This document shows positions 63,507-64,000 of a stretch of 64,000 nucleotides of DNA, in pieces. Both the position numbers and the translations under genes were made by a program. This DNA comes from CAJXQU01 sp965223825 (GTDB lineage Bacteria; Pseudomonadota; Gammaproteobacteria; CAJXQU01): NCBI GenBank assembly GCA_965223825.1, contig OZ245018.1:62001-126000 (forward strand), given 5' to 3'. Within the stretch, counting starts at the first letter, position 1. The number at the start of each line of letters is the position of its first letter. A model generated the notes under the pieces. That model ran no database searches. It was not told the DNA's origin and saw only the letters and a list, made by a program, of their open reading frames with translations.

Positions 63507-64000
63507 TTAATCTTTTTCTTTTAAAACCGCATTTGTGACCAGTAAAGAAAGGACGCAATATGCAGCAAAAAAATAAATACCAATTTCTTGTTGTGCTTTC
63601 GTAAACCCTTGAGCATCGAGTGCGAAAATTGAAAGTAATACGGCGACGACAAAAACATCCGCCATGGACCATTTTCCTAAGGCATGAATGAGGTGATGGG
63701 CTTTTTGGTGAAGTGGGCGTGAGACATCAAATAAATTCATCCCGACAACACTGAGTTTTAAAATCGGAGTCAAAATACTAAATAAAGTAATGATCAAAGC
63801 GACGACGACACTGCCATGTTGAAATAAACTCGCAACGGTAGAAAGAATACTTTTTGCTTCAAATTTAAAAATAACATCGCCGAGAACCGGTAAATTTTTA
63901 TAGGCTGTCATTTGCATCATGGGAGCGATCAGGCCAACAATTAAACAGATCACGGCGAGAAGTAATACATGTCGCCAGAGATGTTCTGGTTCGTTAATTC
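63507..64000 (-). CDS. PqiA-like (paraquat-inducible protein A) membrane protein, partial
   Basis: The frame is open to the right window edge, so the N-terminus is missing; 164 codons are seen. It has a hydrophobic segment beginning H-V-L-L-L-A-V-I-C, a further pair of membrane segments, and the family motif G-K-W-S-M-A-D-V-F-V-V-A. PqiA proteins work with MCE-domain PqiB in lipid transport between membranes. No pqiB lies inside the window. Confidence 0.82.
   Translation of the reverse strand, partial: INEPEHLWRHVLLLAVICLIVGLIAPMMQMTAYKNLPVLGDVIFKFEAKSILSTVASLFQHGSVVVALIITLFSILTPILKLSVVGMNLFDVSRPLHQKAHHLIHALGKWSMADVFVVAVLLSIFALDAQGFTKAQQEIGIYFFAAYCVLSLLVTNAVLKEKD

Overview
The window is 64 kb of chromosome from a gammaproteobacterium of moderate GC content. 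Evidence for this is a set of gene neighbourhoods typical of that class: gcvR-bcp divergent from dapA-bamC; rlmN-pilW-rodZ-hisS-yfgM-bamB-der; pepA-holC-valS; rpoH with ftsX-ftsE-ftsY and rsmD-coaD; bioB-F-H-C-D; and mnmE-yidC-yidD-rnpA-rpmH next to dnaA-dnaN-recF-gyrB. I cannot name the genus. The region is dense core genome. There are no rRNA, tRNA, CRISPR, prophage or intact insertion sequences that I can recognise.

Layout. 0-9 kb: the start of a Tat-exported gluconate-dehydrogenase-subunit-3-like protein, a YcbL metallohydrolase, a probable PIN-toxin remnant, tcdA, fnr, queG, djlA, a PerM-like membrane protein, a PIN-PhoH ATPase, bcp and gcvR. 8.6-19.3 kb: dapA, bamC and a metallo-hydrolase on the plus strand, then the der-bamB-yfgM-hisS-rodZ-pilW-rlmN-ndk block on the minus strand. 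19.4-26.4 kb: one Fe-S assembly operon, iscR-sufA-sufB-sufC-sufD-sufS-sufU-sufT-Rieske, headed by an IscR repressor gene with an IscR-like operator. 26.4-32.6 kb: cysE, a valS carrying a 225-residue N-terminal extension, holC and pepA, then lptF and lptG divergently. 34.8-45.4 kb: the replication-origin region. Genes to its left (rpmH, rnpA, yidD, yidC, mnmE) run leftward and dnaA-dnaN-recF-gyrB run rightward. DnaA boxes sit on both sides of dnaA, and two perfect parS palindromes lie inside recF. 45.4-52 kb: comF, then the biotin operon, a COX15/CtaA protein and gloA. 52-56.7 kb: rpoH with a perfect CIRCE element in front of it, a small lipoprotein in an AT-rich patch, then ftsX-ftsE-ftsY. 56.7-64 kb: an M16 peptidase pair, rsmD, coaD, a 2[4Fe-4S] ferredoxin, ggt, a DUF1223 protein and the end of a PqiA-like membrane protein.

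Working together, the window covers origin firing and segregation (dnaA, dnaN, recF, gyrB, parS, DnaA boxes), outer-membrane biogenesis (bamB, bamC, lptF, lptG), envelope shape and division (rodZ, ftsEX, ftsY, yidC), Fe-S cluster supply and its users (suf, fnr, queG, rlmN, bioB, ferredoxin), and heat-shock control. The most notable signals are the CIRCE element at rpoH, the 12-bp-phased DnaA-box-like array directly after dnaA, the two parS sites in recF, the long valS extension, and a strong excess of GATC across the window.
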